Source: Neorickettsia risticii str. Illinois (lineage in GTDB: Bacteria; Pseudomonadota; Alphaproteobacteria; Rickettsiales; Anaplasmataceae). Taken from it: a DNA stretch of 64,000 nucleotides. The position numbers and the translations under genes are program-made. The stretch lies in contig NC_013009.1 in assembly GCF_000022525.1 (NCBI RefSeq), positions 744,001 to 808,000 on the forward strand, written 5' to 3'. Each line of letters begins with the position of its first letter. The stretch's first letter is position 1. The notes beneath the pieces were generated by a model. It did no database searches. It was not told the DNA's origin and saw only the letters and a list, made by a program, of their open reading frames with translations. This document shows positions 37,183-45,780 of this stretch, piece by piece.

Positions 37183-40100
37183 CACCTACCTGACTCTGGA
37201 TATGAGTTTCATCATCCGGTTCAGCACCCTCTTTATTAGAGTTTGTGTTCTCCACTGCTAGAGAAGTTTGTGAACTGTCTTCTTTACTTTCTCCTCCAGA
37301 AGGACCTAGCAAAGTATAAGGATCTTGATCACCCACCTCAGCGTAAATGTGCTCTTCATCAGGAGGACCTCCTTCGTAAATAGGATTAGGTATACTTCCT
37401 TCATCAGGCCTGCTCCCAGGAGCACCAGCTAAACTGTAAGGACTCTGATTACGCACATCATCTATTTCAGCGTAAATGTGCTCTTCACGAGGAGAACTTC
37501 CTTCGTAGATAGGATTAGGTATATTTCCTTCATCAGGCCTGCTCCCAGGAGCACCAGCCAGACTATAGGTGCCCTGACTCCCACTTGTATCAGTCTGCAC
37601 TCCACTACTCATGACGGAAGCATTGGACAATTCTTCATTGTTCAAAGGTGCAGACTTCATATTCGGATCTTCGGAAGAATCCTTTAAAGAACTACGCTCC
37701 GCTTTCTCCAGTGTATCGTCTGTACCTGAAGGTACTTTTTCAGCATCCTCAGTAACCTCCAACGTAATACTACGTCGGCTACGAGCACGTGATCTAAGTG
37801 CGTGCCCTATTTCGGACTGAGTTGCATCATCCAAACCAACAACAGATAACATAGCTTGATATGCAGCATGACCTGCATCGGAGGGACTACCACCGCCTGT
37901 AACACCGGTATAACCCATCATTGTACCAGTGATCATGTCCACCATAGAATCCGTTATCTTCAGGAAGCTCTTCATAGAGTGAGCCACCAAAAGAAAAACA
38001 ATCACTGAAACCAATGATACGGGAAGACCCATGAAACCAGAACTAGCACTCCCTGGAATAAGAGAACGGTCTAAAACACCCATTCCGGCATCAAATCCTA
38101 TAGGTATGAGCGAACTGATAATGCACAAGTCACTCCCGAATATATCTGTGGAAACAACGCAACCAGAACAGACACCAAAATTATTCACTTCGTATAACGT
38201 TGCCATCATTACTGCATTTAATAACGCGAGGGTTCCAAAAATAAAAATTGGGCGCAAAGCGAAAGAGATCAACATTTTGAGCCAACCCTCAAACAAAGGT
38301 TTCGTTCTTTGGAAAATCAAGAAAGCTATAAAGATAGGTGCTAATAAAAAAAGTAAACCTGTCGCAATCAATATCATGAGATAGATCACCATTGCCTCGA
38401 TGATGCAACTGAAAAAGAGGAATACACCCCACAGTATGATTGACATGACAAGCCAACCTACAGGACCTGAAAGAAAAAGAGCTAGCATCCTTAACCAAAA
38501 CTGGTTTGTTATTATCACACCAACAGTTCTATCTAGAAATTCAAATGTGCTATCCGGAGAATATTTCCCACTTAGGCTGCCAGTGAAATAGTAGATGAGC
38601 TCATTGGAAGAATTAACAAAAAGGTCAAAAATTGTTTCGCCAAAAAACTTCCAGCTATAGTCGCTCACTAAGAGCAAAATGAATGCTATCTTCATCACCC
38701 GCAGTACAACATCTGACTTTGGATCTCTGATTATCCCAAGTAGAAAGGACAGCCCATAAGTGACAAGGTAAAGCACTATCAATGCCCGAACAGCAGGTGC
38801 AATTTTCCCAACAATTGCACTATAAATTTGTACCACTACTCCTGTTGCCTCAGGTTTACCATACGGATCTTTTTGACCCTTCCCATAAAACAGTTTTACG
38901 ATTGCATGGTAGATCGTGTTAAAAGGACCGGAGAAGTTTGGGTACCACTGTTCTTGCACTATGCTGACCGTATATTTGTTATCTTCACTAGGAAGGTATT
39001 TTCCCGTTTTTACGGCTTTCACCAAACTACTATCAGTAGCTCCTGCTATACCAAAATAGACGTTTCCACTCCCGTTAAAAGAAAGACTGTAAGTACTTGG
39101 GTTGATATCTTGCGGGTTAACAACTGCCCTCTTCGGAGTACCAGTATTGAAGCGAAGTTCGTGCGCGTTTGGATGCGTAGTACCAGGCGCAACACTTGGC
39201 GGACTATCACCAATATAGACATAAAGTTTTTCCCCATTTTGGTACGAGCAACTTTTCCGAACTCTTACACGGTAACCTGAATATACAGAATTTTTTGAAG
39301 AACCTTCTTTACCTGCAATCCCAAGAAGCAGCGGACTTCCTCCAGTGATACTGCGCGGAATGGTAAACCATGTATTCAACTCCAATGATGGTACAGATCC
39401 ACCATACTCATCAACATTAATACATTTTTTTATCCTATTACCGTAAAGAATGGTTTCTTCCGTACCAATGTTATAAATACACAACTGAGCTTCATCATCA
39501 CTTCGCAATAGTGCGGACTTATTTCCGCCAGCTTTACCTATTTTCGCAACAAGTAAATCAGCCCATGCCTTCTCTAAATCTGACTTGTTCCTTGTGTGTG
39601 CACGGAAGCAAGGATTTAAATTATCAAAATCCTCATCGTACCTAATACTATAGATTCCATCTTTATACACACCATCCGAAACAAAATTTCCGCACATTTT
39701 GTTTACCTTGTACGTCTCAAACCTTTTAAGGTTTCCTTCATCCTTTTTCGAATCACAAGAATCCTTATACTTGTATTCCCAGCTTATCTTCCTTCCTTTA
39801 CGAATTTCTTCGGGGTCAACTTGACTCTTGAAACCAACATCACAAAATGTTTCATCAGACAAAATATGTGGAACAATGACCCGCATATCGACCGCAGCTG
39901 CCTCTATCCACTTGGCACTACCACCTCCAACTATGACCCTATTGCTTCTTGGGGTATAGCCGTTTCCAACAAGAGATGAATTCAATAACTCCCCCTTCAA
40001 CGAAGGAGGAAGAAACACTTGCAACTTATGCTCACCCCTTTGTATACGAACCTCTCCACCAGCTTTGCATATAGCAACTGGATCCGCATCATCTCCAGAA

Positions 40101-40672
40101 ACAAGTTGTATCTTTTTACCTTTTACGTCTTTAAAATCTTCCTTGTTGTACCAGGAAAACCCAAGTGGTATGTTGTCGCAATCCACTAGATTGACACTGA
40201 CTACGGGAATCAACTCAAAGAGCACCTTGTCTCCTGGTGAAACTTCTAGATAAGTATCAACATAGTACCTTTGTAAAGTTGTTGACGATTTCTCACATAG
40301 AGGTTCCTTATTCTTAACATCCAAAAGGTCTGATGGGTTATGTATGCCTGGAGGAACACCATCTGCACAAGATCTGTTACTTACATCGATTACTTGACAA
40401 TTCCACTCGGGACACATTTCAAATTCCTTTTTATTGAAAAGTTTCCCACATAGGTCTATGTCACCAATGACACTGAGAGGTACTTCTTCACCTTCTCTAA
40501 TTTTGATACCTGAATCTACCCACAACGTGCTAGGCTTGGAAGGATCCATACCCTCCATATAGGCGGGTACAATGACACTTGTAAAGTTTGCGTTTACACC
40601 ATCACCAGGATAGATGCACTCAACGTCACAAGCGCTTAAAAGAAACAATAAACCCAGGACTACTCTACGCAT
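37166..40672 (-). CDS. virB6-3: VirB6-family T4SS channel protein, third paralogue, with tyrosine-motif tail
   Basis: About 1168 residues from the ATG at 40672, which has GGGG upstream; the in-frame ATG further upstream lies inside virB6-2. The N-terminus MRRVVLGLLFLLSACDVEC is a lipoprotein-type signal (C15). A long non-membrane region to about residue 630 contains many cysteines, then the VirB6 membrane core with DYSWKFFGETIFDLFVNSSNEL. The C-terminal tail, of about 200 residues, is polar. It carries a duplicated unit with NPIYEG (Y1056, Y1099) and EHIYAE (Y1067, Y1110), close to the EPIYA tyrosine-phosphorylation motif. Cotranscribed with its neighbours. Confidence 0.9.
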   Translation of the reverse strand: MRRVVLGLLFLLSACDVECIYPGDGVNANFTSVIVPAYMEGMDPSKPSTLWVDSGIKIREGEEVPLSVIGDIDLCGKLFNKKEFEMCPEWNCQVIDVSNRSCADGVPPGIHNPSDLLDVKNKEPLCEKSSTTLQRYYVDTYLEVSPGDKVLFELIPVVSVNLVDCDNIPLGFSWYNKEDFKDVKGKKIQLVSGDDADPVAICKAGGEVRIQRGEHKLQVFLPPSLKGELLNSSLVGNGYTPRSNRVIVGGGSAKWIEAAAVDMRVIVPHILSDETFCDVGFKSQVDPEEIRKGRKISWEYKYKDSCDSKKDEGNLKRFETYKVNKMCGNFVSDGVYKDGIYSIRYDEDFDNLNPCFRAHTRNKSDLEKAWADLLVAKIGKAGGNKSALLRSDDEAQLCIYNIGTEETILYGNRIKKCINVDEYGGSVPSLELNTWFTIPRSITGGSPLLLGIAGKEGSSKNSVYSGYRVRVRKSCSYQNGEKLYVYIGDSPPSVAPGTTHPNAHELRFNTGTPKRAVVNPQDINPSTYSLSFNGSGNVYFGIAGATDSSLVKAVKTGKYLPSEDNKYTVSIVQEQWYPNFSGPFNTIYHAIVKLFYGKGQKDPYGKPEATGVVVQIYSAIVGKIAPAVRALIVLYLVTYGLSFLLGIIRDPKSDVVLRVMKIAFILLLVSDYSWKFFGETIFDLFVNSSNELIYYFTGSLSGKYSPDSTFEFLDRTVGVIITNQFWLRMLALFLSGPVGWLVMSIILWGVFLFFSCIIEAMVIYLMILIATGLLFLLAPIFIAFLIFQRTKPLFEGWLKMLISFALRPIFIFGTLALLNAVMMATLYEVNNFGVCSGCVVSTDIFGSDLCIISSLIPIGFDAGMGVLDRSLIPGSASSGFMGLPVSLVSVIVFLLVAHSMKSFLKITDSMVDMITGTMMGYTGVTGGGSPSDAGHAAYQAMLSVVGLDDATQSEIGHALRSRARSRRSITLEVTEDAEKVPSGTDDTLEKAERSSLKDSSEDPNMKSAPLNNEELSNASVMSSGVQTDTSGSQGTYSLAGAPGSRPDEGNIPNPIYEGSSPREEHIYAEIDDVRNQSPYSLAGAPGSRPDEGSIPNPIYEGGPPDEEHIYAEVGDQDPYTLLGPSGGESKEDSSQTSLAVENTNSNKEGAEPDDETHIQSQVGDDEKD
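37338..37570 (-). repeat. Duplicated 129-bp unit encoding EPIYA-like motifs in virB6-3
   Basis: Two copies, with a period of 129 bp (43 codons), are highly similar. Each encodes YSLAGAPGSRPDEG, NPIYEG and EEHIYAE. Confidence 0.9.
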
Positions 40673-40682
40673 AAATACCCCA

Positions 40683-43202
40683 TTATCTACCACGTTTTGG
40701 TGGTTTCTCAGGCTCATCTTTCTCCTGATCGAGTTCTTTAGTGTGTCTCATATGTGCTTTTTGATACTGTGTTTGAGCATCTTGGCCTACAATCGCTTTC
40801 ATACTATCCATAAATTGCTCTGCAGGAACTGTTGCATCAGATGCAATCGCACCAAAAATTGAACTAGAAAGAATTGCAGCTCTCGAAGTGAATGCCACAA
40901 TTGCATTACTAATCACAATGAACGACACCACTAAACTTATACCTATCGGCATCCCGCCTGCATTTTGTGCGACCATTATCCCTCCCGTATCGTATGAGGT
41001 TGGTAAATACACGGCAAGTAGGCAGAATTTGAACAGTACAAGATCTGGTTCAATCACACATCTCGGGCAAATCTGGAAATCGAAGAGTGCGTAAATTATT
41101 CCCAAGCCAACTTCTGTCAATACTGCGAATGCAGCAAATGTGATAACAGGAGTCACGGCCACTTGTGCCAAGTTTTTTATCCAGTTATCAAAAATGGATT
41201 TTGTCCTCTTAAAGAAAATCATGGAGAGAAAGATTGGTGCAAGACACAGAAGTATAGCCACCATAACAATCGACATAACGTATGCAACGATGATTTTAAG
41301 CATGGCCATAAAAATCTGTATTAGGCCCACAAGTATCAAAAAGAAATACAGGATCCCTAAACCACCAGAAAACAAAAAACTAAAGATTCTGAGCCAATTC
41401 TCTTGTGTGCTAAAAGGACCAAGTACTTTATCAAGAAATGCAAAATCTACGCCATTCATGTCGCCAGAAAAGTAATTGATCAACTGTCCAGAGCCCTCCA
41501 CAAAAAGTTGAAACAAATTCTCATTAAAAAATTTCCAGCTATTGGGACTAAAAAGAACTGCAACTATGCCAAGCTTTACAAGTAGGATGATCAGATCGAC
41601 TTGAGGCGTCCTAACAAGACCAAACAAGAAGGCTAAACCGTAAACAAGTATGTAAAGTACTACAGAAGCTTGCACTGCCATTGTAAGCGTACTGCCTGCC
41701 ACTGCTTTATAGACACTCCCTACCGCACCAGCAACATCGTCACCCTCGCTGAACCTGCCATATTCATCGACTGTCTTGCCGTACAAAATCCTTATTATTT
41801 TACTCTTTACACTGTTGGTTGCTTTGCTAAAAAATTTTGTACCGCCTTGTCGCTTAAGAACATAGTGTAGCGATATGTAACCCCGGCTTCCCGCCTTCCC
41901 ATCTCCTCGTTGATCTACTATTCCCATGTATACAGATCCCTTTCTATCTATTAGATTGGCAGAGTCTGGCACCAAAAAGGCACCCCCTTCACCATGAACT
42001 GAAGGTTCAAAGTTAGGCCCTTGATCAGAGATATACACATTCACTCCATCAAAACCAGGAATATCGCATTTCCTACTCACTTTGAGTCTAAAAATACCGC
42101 TCTGCATAACATCCGGATCAGATGAACCGAATTGTAGTTCCATTGACTTATAGGACTTTGAAGAAACCCTAAAGAATTTATTTAACGAAACCGTTGTGCG
42201 ACCAGAAAAATAACCCCCACTTGTGACGCTACAAAGATCCGGAATACCCACATTACTTCCACACAAGTAAGAAAGCTGCCCATTATCATCCTTCAAAGAG
42301 AGATCGAGCCACCGCAAAACAAGATCTCCACCCTCAAATTCAACCAAGGCCTCCTTTTTTTTTATAAATTGTTCAGCTCTCTCTATAAGTACTTTACAGT
42401 ACCTATGTAGAATAACCCCAGGGACTCTCCCCCTTAGATTTTCTATCTCCTTTTCATACCGCGCTAAATCTTCTCCAAAAACTACAGCTTTACACAAACC
42501 GACCGTGCCAATCGATTGATCTATACCGCTACTCATACTGTAGACAACCTTAAACTTGTCTAGAGCACCTTTACTACTAATCACCAGATTAATCCCCGGC
42601 GCAAAAAGACTCCCATAGGGCTCCCCCCTACGCTTCATACATTCCTGATAATTTCCGGGGTAGATTCTTGCATCTTTACCTGCACAAATATCATTATTAA
42701 TCAACCCAGGTTCCAGTGCGGGCCTCAAACCTATGAGAACCTCATCACCTTCAAGAAGATTAAGATCAACCTCAGCTTTGCCCCCTGGAAACTCAAGATC
42801 CACCGACCTACAACTAGGAGTATCACAGAGATTCTCACCATTTTCGTTCAAACAATTATCAGGACAAGGAGGATAACAAAGTGAATAATCCTCAGATTTT
42901 TCAAGTCTATATTCAAATATATCACCCTTTTCTAGATTGATACCCAAGTTAACCCAGTGGGTCCTAGCATCACGGGCTTCTCCTTCACCAACACCCATAT
43001 ACTCCAGACAATTCCTATCACCTACATCACCTGGATTGGGACAGACTCGCAAAGTACCTTCTCTAATGTCACTAGAGCTGGCACCGGAAATACACTCTCC
43101 AGCACATCCAGATAAACAAAGAAGAACCAACAAACAAACAAGCGCAAAACCTTTATTGGGCACAGTAACCCCTCCAGCTCTGATTCTGACCTCCGTCAGC
43201 AT
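40683..43202 (-). CDS. virB6-2: VirB6-family T4SS channel protein, second paralogue
   Basis: About 839 residues from the ATG at 43202. The open frame extends upstream to 43340, but that part is the antisense-frame reading of the glycine-alanine repeat of virB6-1, so I reject it. The signal LVCLLVLLCLSGCAGE has a lipobox with C33. A non-membrane domain to about residue 480 is followed by the VirB6 core (VVLYILVYGLAFLFGLVR; SWKFFNENLFQLFVEGSGQ). The tail is short and charged (DQEKDEPEKPPKRGR). The core is clearly paralogous to those of virB6-3 and virB6-4. Confidence 0.9.
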   Translation of the reverse strand: MLTEVRIRAGGVTVPNKGFALVCLLVLLCLSGCAGECISGASSSDIREGTLRVCPNPGDVGDRNCLEYMGVGEGEARDARTHWVNLGINLEKGDIFEYRLEKSEDYSLCYPPCPDNCLNENGENLCDTPSCRSVDLEFPGGKAEVDLNLLEGDEVLIGLRPALEPGLINNDICAGKDARIYPGNYQECMKRRGEPYGSLFAPGINLVISSKGALDKFKVVYSMSSGIDQSIGTVGLCKAVVFGEDLARYEKEIENLRGRVPGVILHRYCKVLIERAEQFIKKKEALVEFEGGDLVLRWLDLSLKDDNGQLSYLCGSNVGIPDLCSVTSGGYFSGRTTVSLNKFFRVSSKSYKSMELQFGSSDPDVMQSGIFRLKVSRKCDIPGFDGVNVYISDQGPNFEPSVHGEGGAFLVPDSANLIDRKGSVYMGIVDQRGDGKAGSRGYISLHYVLKRQGGTKFFSKATNSVKSKIIRILYGKTVDEYGRFSEGDDVAGAVGSVYKAVAGSTLTMAVQASVVLYILVYGLAFLFGLVRTPQVDLIILLVKLGIVAVLFSPNSWKFFNENLFQLFVEGSGQLINYFSGDMNGVDFAFLDKVLGPFSTQENWLRIFSFLFSGGLGILYFFLILVGLIQIFMAMLKIIVAYVMSIVMVAILLCLAPIFLSMIFFKRTKSIFDNWIKNLAQVAVTPVITFAAFAVLTEVGLGIIYALFDFQICPRCVIEPDLVLFKFCLLAVYLPTSYDTGGIMVAQNAGGMPIGISLVVSFIVISNAIVAFTSRAAILSSSIFGAIASDATVPAEQFMDSMKAIVGQDAQTQYQKAHMRHTKELDQEKDEPEKPPKRGR

Positions 43203-43218
43203 CTTGTATACTGTTTGC

Positions 43219-45780
43219 TCAACCCGCACCACCCGCACCACCTGCACCACCTGCACCACCCGTTCCTCCAGCATTATCTGTTCCAGCACCTTCAACTGTT
43301 TGGCCACCAGAATTTCCTGATCTCGAACGTTTTTCTCCAAGTTTCTTGCCTATATTCTTTCCTCCTGCAACTAGGGTGCTGGCAGTATTAAGCGAAACAG
43401 CAGCGAGCTTCCTTGCCATAGCTTGAGGACTGCTAACATGTCTTGAAAGATCTGCTCGGAAATTACCAACGAGCTCCGCAGCCAAGCCACCCAAAATACC
43501 AAGGAAGTGGAAAAACAAAAATAGCATTAAGGCCATCATGCCCAGCTTTATCCATAAAGCATTAGTGGCTGAAGGGTCACTAGCAATCGTAGTTACATAA
43601 ATACCAAAAAGTAACGGCTTCTGCGTAAGTGACATCTCCTGAATCACACATGCGAGAACTGCAGAACTCCTCAATTCTCCGTCTGCATTTTTCTCTTTAC
43701 ACTGGTCTGGATTCGCAAGCTTATAGCTGTAGTAACTCCGCACACCATCCAACTTGGAGACACGCTGGAAGGTCAAGTCATCAAAGAAAAGCTTATCAAA
43801 AACAGAGAAAACAAGAGCCAAAAATCCAAACAGAACTATAGGGTAAAGGGAGTAAGCCATCACTTCTTTCAACCAGCCTTCGAAGAAAGGTTTCGTTACC
43901 TGAAACAAAATCATCGGAATAAAAATTGGAGAAAAAAGTATAAGTATCGTAAGCGCGATTATTGCCAGTATAAAAAGATGAACTATCCACAGGATAATGA
44001 GAAACATAAGTATCACGTACATTAGGACCAACAAGGCAATTACCAGCTGTCCTGCAAAAAAGAATGCCAAGATCAATACGGGTACCATGTATATCCCTGC
44101 GCCAAGCGCACTTATCGCACCAGCCGTTATGACTGTTGCTACACCCCCACCAGCAACAGTCGGATTACCAAGAGCACTACCCAAGTAGAACGCCACCCTA
44201 CAATCTAACCTATCCCAAAGAGTCATGTAGGAGAGATTTTTTAATTCTAATTTTGAGAATATCGATAAGTTGCCACCGCCTTCCGGCTTCAGCGAAGAAC
44301 AACTTAATGCACCTGAATCAATAAACTTCTTCAATTCAGCGAAGTCTCTTTTATGACCTGACTTGACAAAAGCCTCAAAACACGCCCTTTCCTCAGCGGA
44401 GAGGGCCTTCGTAACCACGAGCTCATTATACTCGGATGAGTCGAAGTCACACACATCTTTTTTTCCTCCTCCACTGTAGACGATATCTGCCAGACCGGTA
44501 GAGAGCGTCAGCAATCTATCATAGTAGACGATCATTCCATCACCTATCGTGAAATAAGCAATCGCAGCAATTTTAAGGACAAACATTGTCCACTCTTGTA
44601 CACCGCTTACACCACCGCTTAGCAGCTTGAAACCAAATAGCAGAATTGCTAGTACCAGTACAGCCTCTACGGCGGTCTTTAATTTTTTCTGTGCAATAAC
44701 TAAGAAACCGTCACTTTCTCCATCTCTACAGTCTGAGACTAAAATATTTCTCAATGATTCCCTAATACACTGAACTACCAAAGATGTCATCGGGAACTGG
44801 GCCTTAGCAATCAGACCTGTCACACCGTAACATGCGCTACTTATGTAACAACTGAAACAACCTGAATTATCGTAACTTAACACCCTGGAAAGATCGTCAG
44901 GATCATAAATCGGCTTTGATTTGATGCACATAGGCGCAGGATCGACAGGATCCCTCAAATGACAACCAACTTTCGCCCTTCTAGAAAACGTAACATAGCC
45001 GCAAAGCTTGGATCCATCATACTCAGCTGAAAAAACATAAGGACCTATTCTCTTACTTTCCATGTTTTTCAGTGTTACACACTGTATCGAGCGCACACTT
45101 ACCTTTCTTTTCATGTCTAGAAGTGTGTCCAAACTTTGGATTTTGTTCTCACCACCTAACACACCAAGATTAATTGCAGTGAAACTACTTTCCCTGCTGT
45201 CCAATTGAGTTTCCTGCCCTACTCTGGAGATATAACCCCAATCAAAAGGCTCTCTATAACATATTTCAATGTACTTTCCGTTCTCTGCTCTGTTGCGTGG
45301 CCAAGCATATGTGCAACCCTTCGCATTACTATTGATTTCATTGCTCTCTTTCTTGTCGCAATAGGCCATTTTCTCATCGGAGCAGACTTCAGCTCCCGCA
45401 CTCTCATCCTGACAGTATTTGTAGTATCCAGTATGCGTTCTAAGAACCGGGTTTCTAACAAATGACCAAAGGCAACCTACCAGTTGCATAGCTGAAACTA
45501 CCGCACCAGCTATCAATCCAAGACCAACAGCGGCCATGATCGTACCGCTGCCAGCAATAATCATTATTCCAGCAACAATACCGGCAATCAAACCAATGAG
45601 TGCAAAAGCTACATCGGTTCCACATTCAGGGTAAGATGCTTCACCCGGCATTACTTTTGGTAGCGCAACCTCTTCTGCATGTGCATAAGAAAAGAAGAAC
45701 CCGCTTTTAAGAAGTAGTATATTATTGTCCAAAAGGTTGAGTGCCAAGAGTAACAGTATCCCTCTGAGAAAAAGCTTCAT
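43219..45780 (-). CDS. virB6-1: VirB6-family T4SS channel protein, first paralogue
   Basis: 853 residues. The ATG overlaps the virB4 stop by 4 bp, indicating translational coupling. A hydrophobic N-terminus followed by SYAHAEE looks like a cleavable signal peptide, not a lipobox. A Cys-rich domain follows, then membrane helices from about residue 355 (LVLAILLFGFKLLSGGVSG) through the GWLKEVMAYSLYPIVLFGFL region. The C-terminus ends in a Gly-Ala-Thr repeat (GGTGGAGGAGGAG). In Anaplasmataceae the gene directly after virB4 is the paralogue closest to canonical VirB6. Confidence 0.9.
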   Translation of the reverse strand: MKLFLRGILLLLALNLLDNNILLLKSGFFFSYAHAEEVALPKVMPGEASYPECGTDVAFALIGLIAGIVAGIMIIAGSGTIMAAVGLGLIAGAVVSAMQLVGCLWSFVRNPVLRTHTGYYKYCQDESAGAEVCSDEKMAYCDKKESNEINSNAKGCTYAWPRNRAENGKYIEICYREPFDWGYISRVGQETQLDSRESSFTAINLGVLGGENKIQSLDTLLDMKRKVSVRSIQCVTLKNMESKRIGPYVFSAEYDGSKLCGYVTFSRRAKVGCHLRDPVDPAPMCIKSKPIYDPDDLSRVLSYDNSGCFSCYISSACYGVTGLIAKAQFPMTSLVVQCIRESLRNILVSDCRDGESDGFLVIAQKKLKTAVEAVLVLAILLFGFKLLSGGVSGVQEWTMFVLKIAAIAYFTIGDGMIVYYDRLLTLSTGLADIVYSGGGKKDVCDFDSSEYNELVVTKALSAEERACFEAFVKSGHKRDFAELKKFIDSGALSCSSLKPEGGGNLSIFSKLELKNLSYMTLWDRLDCRVAFYLGSALGNPTVAGGGVATVITAGAISALGAGIYMVPVLILAFFFAGQLVIALLVLMYVILMFLIILWIVHLFILAIIALTILILFSPIFIPMILFQVTKPFFEGWLKEVMAYSLYPIVLFGFLALVFSVFDKLFFDDLTFQRVSKLDGVRSYYSYKLANPDQCKEKNADGELRSSAVLACVIQEMSLTQKPLLFGIYVTTIASDPSATNALWIKLGMMALMLFLFFHFLGILGGLAAELVGNFRADLSRHVSSPQAMARKLAAVSLNTASTLVAGGKNIGKKLGEKRSRSGNSGGQTVEGAGTDNAGGTGGAGGAGGAGGAG
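43222..43264 (-). repeat. 9-bp repeat array at the virB6-1 3' end
   Basis: Four or five copies of CACCACCYG (forward orientation) encode the Gly-Gly-Ala tail. Short in-frame repeats like this can vary in number by slippage. Confidence 0.85.

Noticed and set aside
43203-43340. Upstream extension of virB6-2
   Set aside because: It is the other-frame reading of the virB6-1 tail repeats; the lipoprotein signal directly follows the ATG at 43202.
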